Positions 11,301 to 23,280 of a stretch of DNA of 64,000 bases are shown here, one piece after another (within the stretch, counting starts at the first letter, position 1; every line of letters starts with the position of its first letter). A model generated the notes under the pieces. It did no database searches. It worked only from the letters and a program-made list of their open reading frames with translations, and had not been told where the DNA came from. A program made the position numbers and the translations under genes. This stretch comes from Yamagishiella unicocca (Eukaryota > Chlorophyta > Chlorophyceae > Chlamydomonadales > Volvocaceae), in NCBI GenBank assembly GCA_003116995.1, contig BDSL01000026.1, positions 372,001-436,000 of the forward strand, given 5' to 3'.

Positions 11301-14300
11301 AGGGAGGGAGGGGCGAGGGAGCGGGGAGGGAGGGAGGGGCGAGGGAGCGGGGAGGGAGGGAGGGGCGAGGGAGCGGGGAGGGAGGGAGGGGCGAGGGAGC
11401 GGGGAGGGAGGGAGGGGCGAGGGAGCGGGGAGGGAGGGAGGGGCGAGGGAGCGGGGAGGGAGGGAGGGGCGAGGGAGCGGGGAGGGAGGGAGGGGCGAGG
11501 GAGCGGGGAGGGAGGGAGGGGCGAGGGAGCGGGGAGGGAGGGAGGGAGGGGCGAGGGAGCGGGGAGGGAGGGAGGGAGGGGCGAGGGAGCGGGGAGGGAG
11601 GGAGGGAGGGGCGAGGGAGCGGGGAGGGAGGGAGGGGAGGGAGGAGGGAGCGGGGAGGGAGGGAGGGGCGAGGGAGCGGGGAGGGAGGGAGGGCAGCCAG
11701 GAAGGGTTGCGGAGGGGAGGCGGGGACGGGGTGCGCAGGTGGCTGCTGGCTGGGGGCATGGGGAGCCCCAGCGGCGAGCGGGAGGAGGGGGCTCTCGGGA
11801 GTCCAGTAGGTGCGGGGCTGCTGGCTGAGGAGCGCGGGCGGCAATCTGAGCTGACCTGTGGCATTACATACCGGTAGTACTGAGTGAATACCGACATCGG
11901 GGTTGCAGCACTCACTGTCACGCCCCCGAACCGACGAACCGTATCCACAAACACCCCCTCCCTCCCCCTTGCAGGTCAAGGTGTTCCAGCAGGGCTCAGG
12001 CTTCTGCTTCGTAACCTTCTCCGAGCACTCCGCCCCCATCACCCAGCTCGCCTTCCTGCCCTCCGGCCACGCGCTGCTGTCAGCCTCGCTGGACGGCACC
12101 GTGCGCGCGTGGGACCTCGTGCGCTACCGCAACTTCCGTACGCTGACGTCACCCACGCCCGTACAGTTCGGCAGCCTGGCTGTGGACCCGGGGGGCGAGG
12201 TGGTGGTGGCGGGCACGGTAGACACGTTCCAGGTGGGTGGGCGGCTGGGCAGCGCCTTCGTGGGTCGGTGGGTCGGTGGGTCGGTGACTTGGGGCAGCAA
12301 CGGGGCCATGTCCACACCCTGCTGATTACATCCTCCCCGCGCGAGAGATCGCATCAGTTCGTGCACCTGGGTTCACCCTCTTCTCCGCGCCGCTTTCCCG
12401 TCTCCGCTCATACCTCCCGCCGTGGATTCGCGGATATAATACTCCTCATATCCATATCAATAAATGTACTAGACACCTCCCTCCTGCTCCCTACGTCTCC
12501 CAGATCTACGTCTGGTCGCTCAAGACGGGCCGCCTGCTGGACATCCTCGCCGGCCACGAGGGCCCTGTGGCCGGCCTGGCCTTCTCCCCCGTCACCTCGC
12601 TCCTCGCGTCGGCATCCTGGGACCGCACCGTGCGCACGTGGGACGTGTACGACAGCGGTGGTTCCGGCGCCACGGAGGTTCTGGAGCACCGGCACGACGT
12701 GCTGGCCGTGTGTATGCGGCCCGACGGGCGGCAGATGGCGACTGCGGCGCTGGACGGCTCCATATACCTGTGGGACCCAGTGGAGGGGGAGCTGCAGGGG
12801 ACCATCGAGGGGCGGAGGGATATCAAAGGCGGGCGGCTGCAGTCGGATCGCCGTACAGCTGACAACTCGTCTTCGGGGGCGGCGTTCAACTCGCTGGCGT
12901 ACTCAGCCGATGGGGCGCTGCTGCTGGCGGGAGGTAACTCAAAGTGAGCGGTCGAGCCACTGGCGAGGGTCGGGGCCTCAGTTGCGCAGCGGAGGCTTTG
13001 GGGTCGGGGCTTCAGTTGTGGAGTGCGGAGTGCGGGTGGGTGGGTGGTGGGAGGGTGGTTACCCTGGTAAGCGGTTCGAGGGGAGTCGCCCGTTCTCCTC
13101 CCCTGCCGCGAGTGGTTGGGCCTGGGCCGGTGATACCGTGATGGTGTTGTGGGGCGACTGCGGATCTTCTGGTGGCCCCTGCGACGACGTGCCGAGCTGA
13201 GCTGGGCTGTCGTCACCCAACCCGCCTCTTCCCCCCCCCTTGCCATTCTCAGCGCCTCCGCTCCGTCTACTCGCCTCCCGTCTCTTCTGGACCGCCATCT
13301 TCACCGCCTTGGCTTGTCGGCCGTGGATTCGCGGATTCTCTTTAAATTAAACCCCTCTGCCAATGTACCCTCCCCCACCGGTCTGCTGTGTCCCACCCGC
13401 CCACACCCTTATGCTCCCACAGGTACGTGTGTGTGTACGACGTGGCCGAGCGGCTGCTGCTTCGTCGCTTCCAGTTGTCGCACAACCGCTCGCTGGATGG
13501 GGTTCTGGACCACCTCAACTCCAAGGACATGACGGACGCAGGGCCCCTGCAGCTCATCAACCATGACAAGGTGCGGCGCCAGGACGCCATCGAGCTGGCC
13601 TGCTTGTGCTGCTAACCATGGCAACCTTCCCTTACACGTCTGTTTACTGAGCTGATGTCGGCATGGGGATACTCTACTTATAATAAAACATGCACACGGC
13701 ACCAACCGTCAATGTCTCCCCGCCCAATCTCGCGGAGAAATCACCTCTCAAAACCACCCGAAATCCACGCCGACTGCCTTTTCCTTAACCCCCGCCGCCT
13801 CGGTCGCCTCTGCCGCTCCCCTCCGCTCCCCAGAACGATGACGCGGTGGAGCTACTGCCGCCCACCACCGACCTTGCGGCGGCCGCAGATGTGCCCGGCA
13901 CGTCGGCTGGCAAGCGTCCAGCGGCACGTTGCCGCTGCGTGGCGCTATCGCCCACGGGTCGCGTGTGGGCCGCCGCCACCACCGAGGGGCTTATGCTGTA
14001 CGGCCTGGACGACGGTCTGTTGTTTGACCCCACTGACCTTACCGAGGATCTCACCCCAGCCGCCGCAGAGGCGGCGCTGGCGGCAGGATCCTACCTCCGC
14101 GCGCTGCTCATCGCGCTGCGGCTGGGCGACCAGGCGTTGGTACGACATGTGCTCCTGGCGACGCCGCCGGCTGCCGTACAGACGACGGCGACGGGGTTGC
14201 CGGCGGTGTTCGTGCCGGCGGTGCTGGGTGCGCTGGCGGAGTGCGCGGCGGACTGCCCCCACCTGGAGTTCGTGCTGACGTGGGTTCGTACGGTATGTAC

Positions 14301-14568
14301 GGCACACGGGGGGCTGCTGAGGGACGCCGGCGGCGGCGGCGGCGGCCTGGCGGCGGCGCGGCTGGGCGGCGGCGGCGGCGCGGTCGCGAGTGGTTCGGTG
14401 CTTCCGGTGCTGCGATCGCTTCAAAAGGTATTGGGTAGGCTGCATAGCGACCTGGCGGCGGCATGCGAAGGCAACATGTACTCCCTGGATTACTTGACGG
14501 CGGCGGCGGCGGCGACGGCGGCGACGGTGGCGGCTGAGGGAGAAGAGGCGGGGAAGGCGGCGCCCTGA
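8359..14568 (+). CDS. PWP2: PWP2/UTP1, WD40 subunit of the U3 small-subunit processome
   Basis: UTP1 is a UTP-B component that binds the 5' external spacer and helps fold and cleave pre-18S rRNA in the nucleolus. Exons: 8359-8463, 8579-8632, 8726-8914, 9215-9472, 9714-10050, 10439-10663, 11063-11211, 11975-12232, 12504-12943, 13423-13570 and 13834-14568; every junction agrees in phase. Total about 965 residues (human 919). It starts with MNFAFSNLLGAPYRGG, as the family does. Tandem WD repeats follow, e.g. LLHHFSFKG, LGGHKDAIV, LLVWEWRSETYVLKQQGHH, DGTVRAWDLVRYRNFRTLTS, RLLDILAGHEGPVAGLAFSP and DGSIYLWDP. The C-terminal UTP12-like region includes LSPTGRVWAAATTEGLMLYG, LLFDPTDLTEDLTP and LRALLIALRLGD. 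A charged Gln/Glu-rich insert lies near residues 235-310. Codon third positions are almost all G or C. No downstream TGTAA signal was obvious. Confidence 0.97.
9648..9694 (+). repeat. Dispersed intron-repeat family, partial copy
   Basis: The block GCATCCACGGGTCATCCTCG plus AAACC lies in the fourth PWP2 intron, 20 bases before the acceptor. Its orientation matches the copies at 22.8, 27.5 and 29.1 kb. Confidence 0.55.
11225..11700 (+). repeat. Purine minisatellite in PWP2 intron
   Basis: About 18 units of 23-27 bp (GGGCGAGGGAGCGGGGAGGG plus AGGGA variants) fill the seventh PWP2 intron. The strand is nearly all purine over 470 bases. Long open frames on both strands across it are repeat artefacts. 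Confidence 0.95.
12417..12436 (+). repeat. Short intron motif, third copy
   Basis: GCCGTGGATTCGCGGAT in the eighth PWP2 intron matches the centre of the 32-base motif found at 13314 and 51204. Confidence 0.6.
13314..13345 (+). repeat. 32-base motif shared with a UCH37 intron
   Basis: Runs TTGTCGGCCGTGGATTCGCG then GATTCTCTTTAA in the ninth PWP2 intron. The reverse complement of 51204-51235 is identical over all 32 bases. Both copies are in sense orientation to their gene. Confidence 0.85.
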
Positions 14569-16365
14569 CGGGGCTGGGGTGACACGCGAGAGCGCGGCTT
14601 TCCTGTCCTGCCGTATATTTCATGTTGTCGATGTGCTTGTTTGACGTGCTTGCCTTAAAAGAGTAATGCGTGTTGCAGGGGAGCTGAGGCATGGAGGGGA
14701 TGGGGGAACGGGGGAGGTTGCCGGCTGGGGGGTCCGGCGGGACGGATGCAAAGTCACAGAGGTGAAATGGGGCGGCAGTGTCGGGTCGATCCGATGTACG
14801 GTGTACGGCTGCGGATGTGTGTTGGGGGATGGAGGGCCGGATAAGGGCGAGAGAGTGGCGGCAGCTAGTGGACGGTTTGTAGGGCTCGGCTGGGGCCATT
14901 GGGCTTCGTATGGGCGGCTAGGTAGCGTGCGCGGTAGGTGGCTAATCAGGACTGTCAGTATGACTGACGGGATTCTTCGGAAGACATCCGTATGTCTGTC
15001 TTGATTAAGGGGGCAGTTGCTCCGACCTGTTAGATTGCCAGAGCTGCCCAGCCTCATAGCTTCCAAAGCGTGTGATATGCTTCTCCTCGCAGCCAGTGCG
15101 CTGCTCCATGCTGCTGGCGCCGAGAGCCTCTGCTTAGGATGATGGTGGTGACCGAAATGCAAGGATATCCTGCTGCCCTTATTATGGAGGTTGCGCTTAT
15201 GCAGAACAGAGGAAGCTGCAAAAATGACGGAAGTCAGTAAGCTTAAAGCGCCCCAAATATCTATATCACACTATTACACTGGCCTCGCCATGTCGTCGAG
15301 GGCCCCACCAAACCAGGATCGCCGTACGATTTTTCCTTTTGCTGTCCCAATGCATTACGCGAAACTACTGCAACCTGTAGATGCCAATGACTTAGATGCA
15401 TCGAACGCAAAACGACCCTTTCCGTCGGGCTAGTCCTAGCTTTCGGTTTAGTTAGGCCCGCCCGCCTGCATAATCGTTAAACGCTTTATCGGCAGCGTAG
15501 CACACACCAGTTCACGCTCGCATAAGGAATGTGCTCAAGGCGATTGCTCAAGGTCATTGCCAACGCTTGTGAGTATTAAGAAGGCGAGGCGAAGAAAGAG
15601 GGCTGCAATTGCACTTACGAAACATTAGGTAGGTTGTGTAATAGAGCAATAGAGCGGAATGAAATGAGCGATAGATCGTGCGGATGTGGTGCAGCGATCT
15701 AACCATATCGCGCCTGCAATGGTTGCCCATTGTCGTTGGCCATGGCCGCTACCTGACACCGGCCAATTCGCTACCACTTTTTCTGATTAGGATACCTGGG
15801 CGAGGTATAGAAACGAAAGTTCTATCCAACAGAAAACGTTCGTGGTCTTGCACCCCGCTAGCTGTACGGCGCTCGCTACGGATGCTGCATAACGAAGTGG
15901 GTGCTGACAAATTTAATCCTAAGCCCAATCGTTCGCGACGAGAAGCCTCTGTGTTTTGTGAATAGGATACACCGTTTACTCAGCGGCAGCAACAGCCGTG
16001 AGAGTCTGTAGCCTACTAGCCTTCGACCCTATCTCGGAGCAGCATTGGAGTCATCGTTACCATACGATATATTAATCCTTGCCGCCAGGATAGTTGCATT
16101 TATTGGGCGTCGGTGCTTTCAGCTTTAGGTTGGTCAGTTTGCTCCGCGGCGTCGACACCCGCACGCACTCCGGCTAAGCACAGATATGTCTAGGTAACCT
16201 TTAAGAAAATATGGGTCATGCTGTGCTTGAAAATGTGATTTCGTGACTGCCAGCTGACAGCTAACCAGAAAGTCGAAGAAAAGTTCCGCCTCCCATCGCC
16301 CTCGCAGGTGACGGGACCATCGTCCGCTTTTCCCTTCTGGAACCAAACTCTTCATTGTCCTAATT
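14569..16365. other. Intergenic between PWP2 and the glycoprotein gene
   Basis: No gene supported. Composition is less GC-rich than the flanking exons. Open frames (for example 15191-15433 and 15678-15965) are short, lack codon bias and have no recognisable motifs. Confidence 0.5.
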
Positions 16366-19300
16366 ATGGGAGACCGCCGACTAGCGGGCGCTGGTTGCGA
16401 CCCGGACTGCGGCCGGAACGGCTCCTGCGAAGCGGCGCTATCGCGCACGCACGACGGTCAGCGACGCGAGCGCGATCAGCAGCACTCCAGCTCCTGTGTC
16501 CGCTCTTCGGGATCATGCACCCGACTTATCCTGCTGGCGATCATCGCGATCACCGCGCCCCTGGTCGCGCACGCTGAGCTTGTGGCAACCATCACCTTTT
16601 ACAGCGTCAACCGGTACTTCCTCGAGAGTGACTGTGCTATGATGGATGATTACTTGAGGGACGCTTTGCTGGACAAGAATGTTCCCATCGACTTCAGCGA
16701 CTCGCGCATCTTCCGGACGGCATGCAACTTCACGGACGACCCATCGCCACCCCGGGGTGGTGTCAAGTCCACCCTGAAATTCTACTCACTTTTCAATGGA
16801 CTGTCGGCCTTGGTGAGTGCCAGTGGGGCTTACGTCCTTAAATTACTATCACACTCCATCACGACATTTCTCACACTCTTTGGCACACTTGCGTGTTCGA
16901 CTTTCCCCAAGCCAAAGGGGAACGGAAAGTCCGGCAATACGATTAGGGGGGAGCGGTGCATCGGTTGAACAGAGCAGCGCCGCGCTGACGGCCGGTTGGC
17001 AGAGAGCTGCGGTGGCGCCAGGAACTGATCGATGGTGGGAGCAGCAATAGAAGAGGGCGCAGCAGGTGCTGTTGTTGATGTTGTTGGGAATATGTGACGC
17101 GGGATTGAGCCGTCTTGGCGGGCGGCATGGGCGATGCAAAATGGATCCAGGGTGCCAAATAGGTGAGAAGCTTCGAGAAGCCGGGGACGACTTGGGGGAG
17201 GTCCGGGCGCACGGGCAGGATTAATTGGGAGGTTAACACGTCTGTCCAAATTGAGTATAATTTGCCTAAATCAACTTACCAACTGACTGACTATAATTTG
17301 GAATGTTGTCCCTAGTTTGAAAAGTGAGGAGTTCAGCTGTCAGGTGCTGATGACCGAGGGGCGCATATGCACTCCAGGGGGGGCGCAGGGGTCTTCCATT
17401 GGTTGTTATCGCTGGGACCACTGATCGGTTAGTGGTCTGATGGCAGGGGGCTCGAGCCGGACGGCGCAGGAGTGGCCCAGGACAAGTGTTGTGTTGTGAA
17501 GCGGAGAAGCGCAGCGGGTGATGGTGCAGCTGAAGGTGCCGAGCCGCGGTTCGCGACGCCTACTGGCGCCTGTGGGGTGCTGGGACCTGGCCTGCGGGTA
17601 GCTGGCGCGGGATGTGCTGTGGTGTATTCAGGGTGATGGGGTTTGTGGGGTGGGGCGGGGTGGGGTGGGGTGAGAAGACCTGGTTACGCGACATAGGTTA
17701 CATCACGGTGGGAAGGGGGCACTGGCCACCACCTTCTTCCCCTGACACGTTCTCCGTAAAAGTCAATGGGAAGCATCCGCTCCGTTGCTCGCCCGCACAC
17801 GATGCCTCGGCTCCTTTTCGCCTGCAGTGGAGTGGGCTGGGTGGGATGTCGGAGTGCTGTCTCACCTGGTGCTGTGCCGGCTGAGCAGCTGGTATCGGAG
17901 CCCAGCCCTTGAGGTTGTCGTACATTCCGTACATACCCGCAAGCCCGTGGGGCACACAGGCTGGGAAACCCAGCGCGGCGATGCGAAGCTGCAGACCCAG
18001 GGGACAACAGCTTTTCTGTCTGGTGTGTGCGTGCGTGTGGATGCTATTTCCCCACATGTCTTCTCTGATTTTTGTGTTGCTGTCGTCTGCAGCATTTGTG
18101 CCGTTACGCTGAGTCCATTCCGCCGTCCCTACACATCACTTTCGACTCACGGCCGCCGCCCGACACCCCAACCCAAACACGCCCGCCCGCCCCCCTGCCT
18201 AACCCACAGGAAAACCTCATGTCGTACTCCTCCGCCATGCGCGATGAGCTGCTGTGGCGCTCCCTCTTCCTCGTCATGTACTCAGGCTGCAACGCAGAGG
18301 CCATCTACACGGACGATGCGGTGCCAACCGGCCTCACCACCGGCCTGGCAGTGTGCACCAACAACCCAACCACCACCGTACTGTCGTCAACCGCCGGAAC
18401 GGCTTGCACCTACTACCTCGCATCGCAGCTCTGTAGCCCGCCGCCCCCGCCACCGGTGCCGTCGCTGCCGCCAGGCCGGAGCCCGCCCACAAAGCCGCCG
18501 TCGCCGCCGTCGCCGCCGCTGCCTGTCCCTCCAAACCCGCCCAGCCCGCCCAACCCGCCGCGTCCCCCGCGCCCGCCGTTCCCCCCCGGCCTGGGCCCCT
18601 GCATTCTCGTGACTAAGGCCATCCGGCCCGATAACTGGACCAGCCCCGTGCAGTGCGCGCAGCTGGTCCAGGGCATGTCCGGCTTCTTCGCTTACAACGC
18701 CATGATGGTGCCCGACCGGAACTTCATGTGCCTGGACGACGGGATGACCAACGGCGTCATGGTGGTGGTTGGTACGGCAGTCAGTCGCGACGACGGGCAG
18801 ATCATCGCAACGAACTTCGCGCAGCGCTCGCTGGCGGGCGCCACCATCCGTCTGCTGGGCGGAATGTACTGCGGGTCGTCGTTGACGCTGGAGGGCAGCT
18901 CCTGCGGCGTGCTGGTGCACTACGACTCCTGGATGCAGCCCGACCTCTTCGCGTGCTACCCGCCGCCGCCGCCGTCGCCCAGCCCCCCGACGCCGCCGCC
19001 CAGCCAACCCTTAAAGCCGTCTCCCCCCAACCCGGGACCGCCGCCGCCGCCGCCGCGGCCTCCGGGGCCGGCGCCCCCACCGCCGCCGTCGCCGCCGCCG
19101 CCGTCGCCGCCGCCCCCGCTGCCGGCACCGCCTCCGCCGCAAACCTTTCTCATCGTGAGTGCTCGGACTGGACCGGTGATTGCACCAGCAGTGAAGGAAT
19201 CACAGAGCCGTCCTGACTCTCTCGCTCTCTCGCCCTTTCAGTGCAGAGTGGCCTTTCTCCTAGCTGCGGTTTACCATTACACGTTGCACACGTTGCAGTG

Positions 19301-20849
19301 CACGACCCGTTCAGCGTCCAGCCCGACCAGGTCGTGCACCTTTAGGGTTTTATGGTTGTCAGGATCAGCTAGCAACCGCTGGCAGTTGCATCCTTGCGCC
19401 AACTAGGACACGACGGAGGCAGCTGCATTCCTCAACACGCAATCGCCCTCTTAACCCCAACCTTCCCCCTCCCCCCCAACCTCCCAACCTCTCGCCCCCA
19501 GCTGCGTATCACCAACCCGGACGTCAACGCGCTCTACAGGATGAACTGCACGTCGCTTAAAGCTGCCTTCGAGCTCGTGCTGCAGACCTCGGGGCAGCCG
19601 CTGCTGTCGGAGGTTACCTGCGTTGTGGAATACATGCTGCAGGACGTGCTCATGAAAGTCCGCATGTCAGACCCCACCTCCGCGGCACTGGTGAGAGCGA
19701 GGAGGCAGGGGTTTCGAGAGCGAGGAGGCGGGTTCGAGCGAGGAGGCGGGGGGGGGGGGGTGAGGAAGGCCCGTGGACTAGGGATAGAAGGGAGAGAGGG
19801 ACGGGAGGCGGCTGGGCGTCGTACGGAATTACAGACCCCATGTACAGGGTGGGTTGCCTGGAGAGACACGGACGACAACCTCGCCACACACCCCGCCCTC
19901 AACCCCAACCCCGCCCTCACCCACGCCTCTCTCGCCCGCCGTACAGGCCGGTAACTCCCTGCAGAACTTCCTGCCCACGTTCATCGCGGTGGGCCAGCTG
20001 CCCTGCAACAGCGCCATGGACGTGTCGGTGTCCACCTCATGTAGGATTTTGGGGGGTTTTAGAGAATCCGTGATTTGGGGGGTTTGATTGGGTGGGTGGG
20101 TGATGGGCGTGAATGAATGGAAACCCGTTGGGTCGGCGCTGAACAGGAGAACCGAATGGGATACGTCTGGTTCACACGTTTGGAGATGCATGCTGGAGGA
20201 TGCATGCTGGAGAACTTGTTTTAGGAACCATTAACGGGAGGTCGGGCTGTCTACCCCGGCTGGTACGCCTAGACGAACGTGAACAAGGACCCCGCGCGGT
20301 TTGGTGCACAACGTTTTGAGTCCTCGGTCTCGAGGTGTGTCGCGGAGGACTTGGCGTGGTGGCTTGGTGTTGAAGGGTGCGTGTGTGCGGCCACCACCAC
20401 CACCAAGCGCCTGGCACCAGTCCTAGTCTTAACTCCTGTTCTCCCCTCCCCTCCCCTTGGCTGCCCGCCTCGCAGTTTACTTCTTGTCGATGACATGCTT
20501 CGGTCAGCCGGTGCTCTGCTGCCCCAACCCACCGCCCATACCGCCTTCGCCTACGCTGCCCCCTGCTCCTATAGCCCCTCCTTCCCCCAACCCCTCGCCC
20601 CCACCCCCCAGCCCACCGCCGCCCCCACCGCCATCCCCGCCGCCGCCGCCACCACCTCCCTCGCCGTTGCCGCCGTCCCCGCCGCCGTCGCCGCCGCCCC
20701 CCATGCTCCCGCCGTCTACTCCATTAACACCCAAAGGAAGGAGGAGGCCGCCGCCGCCCCCTCCCCCGCCGCCGAGGCCGCCGCCACCGCCGCCGTCGCC
20801 GCCGCCGCCGCCACCGCCCAAGAGGAAGCGGCGGCCCAACCGGGGGTAG
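16366..20849 (+). CDS. Secreted hydroxyproline-rich glycoprotein, pherophorin-like
   Basis: Likely an extracellular matrix or cell-wall glycoprotein whose Pro residues would be hydroxylated and glycosylated. Exons: 16366-16812, 18210-19154, 19502-19690, 19947-20040 and 20476-20849; phases agree, about 682 residues. A hydrophobic signal segment (LILLAIIAITAPLVAHA) sits about 50 residues in, so either the true start is in an unseen upstream exon or this is a signal anchor. The globular parts contain repeated Cys (SDCAMMDD, RTACNFTD, SGCNAEA, SQLCSP, GPCILV, VQCAQLV, SSCGVLV). They are separated by three PPSP-rich linkers, near residues 220-265, 345-410 and 570-660. The C-terminus ends in a basic KRKRRPNRG tail after poly-Pro. 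I do not see the exact Cys spacing of the classical pherophorin domain, so the family label is by architecture. The 1.4-kb first intron may hide a further exon. Confidence 0.8.
17660..17710 (+). repeat. Dispersed intron-repeat family, partial copy
   Basis: Contains GACCTGGTTACGCGACATAG in the first intron of the glycoprotein gene, close to the GGTTACACGACATGG core of copies 1 and 2. Confidence 0.5.
20095..20225 (+). repeat. Dispersed intron-repeat family, long copy
   Basis: Lies in the fourth glycoprotein intron. It carries GGAAACCCGTTGGGTCGGCG, AGGAGAACCGAATGGG and ACGTTTGGAGATGCATGCTG in order, then a 17-base internal duplication of GATGCATGCTGGAG. It ties together the left and right blocks of the family. 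Confidence 0.65.
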
Positions 20850-22784
20850 ACGGCCGTCCGGCCGGCCCCCTCTTCCCCCCTCCACCCAGGCCCCCTCTGA
20901 ACAAACGCTTGCACGAGTTTGTCCATCCAGCCATACATCTTGTTGCTGTGTGGGTGCGGTTGGATTTCATCGTGCAGGGTACTGGCCACTCCGCACCAGG
21001 CTATTATGGGAGGAGACTCCGAGAGCTTCTTTCTGCCAACGTGGCCAGCAGCAGCAAGACGTGTTCGGAGGCCGCGAGGCGGACGAGATGGGCAAGGGAT
21101 CCAGGGGAGGCAGGAAGGAGGGAGGGGCATGTAAGAAGAATAAAAAAGACGTGCAATTGCACCCGCATGTAGCGGAATCCCCACCGGGCGGAATCGCTGG
21201 CATGACAGGATAAGGAGAGCGTGGCTGTGTTTGTGGCTTGGGCCCCCTCCAAGTGCGGCGCTGAAGCAGCGGGAGGTCGCTGAGAAGTGCGCGAACGACC
21301 GGGTATACTATGCTGCAGCTGGAAGGCGGGAGGCAGTCACTTCCCCGGACGATGCGAAGTAGCCAGCCAGGCTCGAGCTGCGTGTATCGACTTAGCATGA
21401 ATGCCTGTGTGCTGGTTGGGATGTGGTTGTGTGGGTGTGAGCCGCCAAGACGTCTGGCAGGGCAGCTATCTGTCAATTACAAGGGGTGGGATTTTCGGGG
21501 CATGGAGGATGGGGAGGGCTATGTGCCGAACGCCCGGCGCCACCGGGCAACATCCGGCATCGAAATGCTTTCGTAAACTGTGGCTGCTTTAACTTAATTG
21601 TACACCTATGTGGCTGGGGCTTGTATAGAGTTCGCTGCGGCACGGCAGATGTTGTGGGCGCGGTGTTCGGGCTGTTCATAGTGCGGCTTGAGGGCACCTC
21701 TCTCTAGAGGCTTCTCGCTTTTTGTTCTTCCGCTAAAATTAGGATTCAAAAGACTAGAGCGGAGCGCGACAAGGCAGTGCCGTTTGCCTGGATCTCGGCC
21801 TTGGCTGGCTTTGAAATCTTGTCGGCAGCAACCAGCCGCAATGCGCCTCCCCGAACGAACTGTTTGCTTTAGCGGGACGCTCGCTCCACTAATTTAGGCT
21901 TGGCGCGTCCGCTGAGGCTGGGGTCGAATGCACCTGAGACTAGTATTAACCGTAATTATATCCTATACCCTCTACCGACACTTAGCGCTAGTCGGCCGAC
22001 TTGCCGTGCACTGGGTTGTTGATGAATCCTCTACTGACGTGGGCTGTCGAAGTGTGGAACGGTGCGGTGCGCCAGCGCGTGTCAAAGGCGGGACGTCGGG
22101 TGACCCTCCTCACACCTCTTCACACCTCGGAGACTCGACCGGCGGACGGGGACCGCCTATTGGGGTCGGGGCGTCCTGAGCGAGGTGGTTGCTAAGTCAT
22201 GTGTACGACAGGTACTACTCTTCGTGTTCATCGCCGTGTCCAATCGCGTCCTCAGCCCCTACAGCTCCTACCCATCCTATCACCGTGTCCATCTTCTGAC
22301 GGTGATCCCCCCACGAACCTCGCGTCATCCTGTACGACTGGCCCGTCAACCGCTGGCTGGTGCGCCCCACCGCCACCACATCCTACCACACCGCCACCAT
22401 ATCCTGCCCCGCCAGCCAACACATAGCCGTGTCGCCGTGCTTCCCTTGCCGCTTGGGAACCAGCCGGGGCAAGCCAGCCAGTTACTCGGCCAGTCAGCTG
22501 CTCCCGTAAATCCTGGACGAGCCGCAGCAACAAAGGCACGACGCCGCTCCAAGGGGCTGAGAGGAACTGCGTGGGTCGACATTTAGGGAGAAACAAAGCC
22601 TGGGCGGGGCAGGTTTGGAGCTTTAGGTTGGAAGATCGCACCCGCTCAACAGAGCGGTCTCGTTGGCGTGGTACAGGCGGCTACGCGAGTTTTCCTGACG
22701 TCTGGGGGGGGGGCCTGATCTTTTGGCACGGATTTGGGAGGCGAAGTCTGAGGTCCAGCAGGGTCCCTCCCCCACCTCATAGCT

Positions 22785-22880
22785 CTAGTATCCCCAACCC
22801 AATTCTCCAGCATGCATCTCAAAACGTCTGTTCTAAACGGTTTTTCCTGGCATCCACGGGTCTTCCTCGAAACCACCTCA
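22785..22880 (-). repeat. Dispersed intron-repeat family, copy at 22.8 kb
   Basis: About 95 bases closely match 29088-29182: AGTATCCCCAACCCA, CTCCAGCATGCATCTC, TCTGTTCTAAACGGTTTTT, GCATCCACGGGTCTTCCTCG. Read on the minus strand it follows the order of the copies at 3610 and 20095. Confidence 0.75.
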
Positions 22881-23224
22881 TAGCCCGCACTGTGTCCTGC
22901 ACAGGAGCCACCTGCTGCCCGCCTGGGTCGCGACCCGCCTTCCGGACCGAGCCGCAGATTTTGGTACGACACAGGATACGGCAACCCCAGGCCGCCGCCC
23001 TTCCTTGACAACACAAGGCATACAGCTGCCGATCGGGTGGTCGCAGCACCGTCCTCATCGCAAGGTCTATGAACTATCTTTCAGTGTCAGTCGATGCGCC
23101 CGATGGTTCTACCTCTTTTAAGACTCTGGAACCCGCTGTAACGGATACCACTTCCAGGTTGGGACAGCGGCCCCCACTGCCCTACCACCCATCCTCGTTA
23201 CAATTAAAAAAGTGGTTCGTACGG

Positions 23225-23280
23225 AAAGCCTGTGAGTCGGCACTGGCAAGGAAACCGATTAGGTGAACGTTTGGTACATA
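23225..23280 (+). repeat. Dispersed repeat fragment
   Basis: GTGAGTCGGCACTGGCAAGG then AAACCGATTAGGTGAACGTT. This matches the middle of the family as seen at 3610-3690. Confidence 0.6.

Noticed and set aside
11201..11828. Arg/Gly-Glu repeat proteins on both strands
   Set aside because: They are translations of the PWP2 intron minisatellite. The flanking exons splice cleanly across it.
20279..21172. 297-residue Ala-rich plus frame
   Set aside because: Out of frame with the phase-matched last glycoprotein exon, which has the PPSP pattern.
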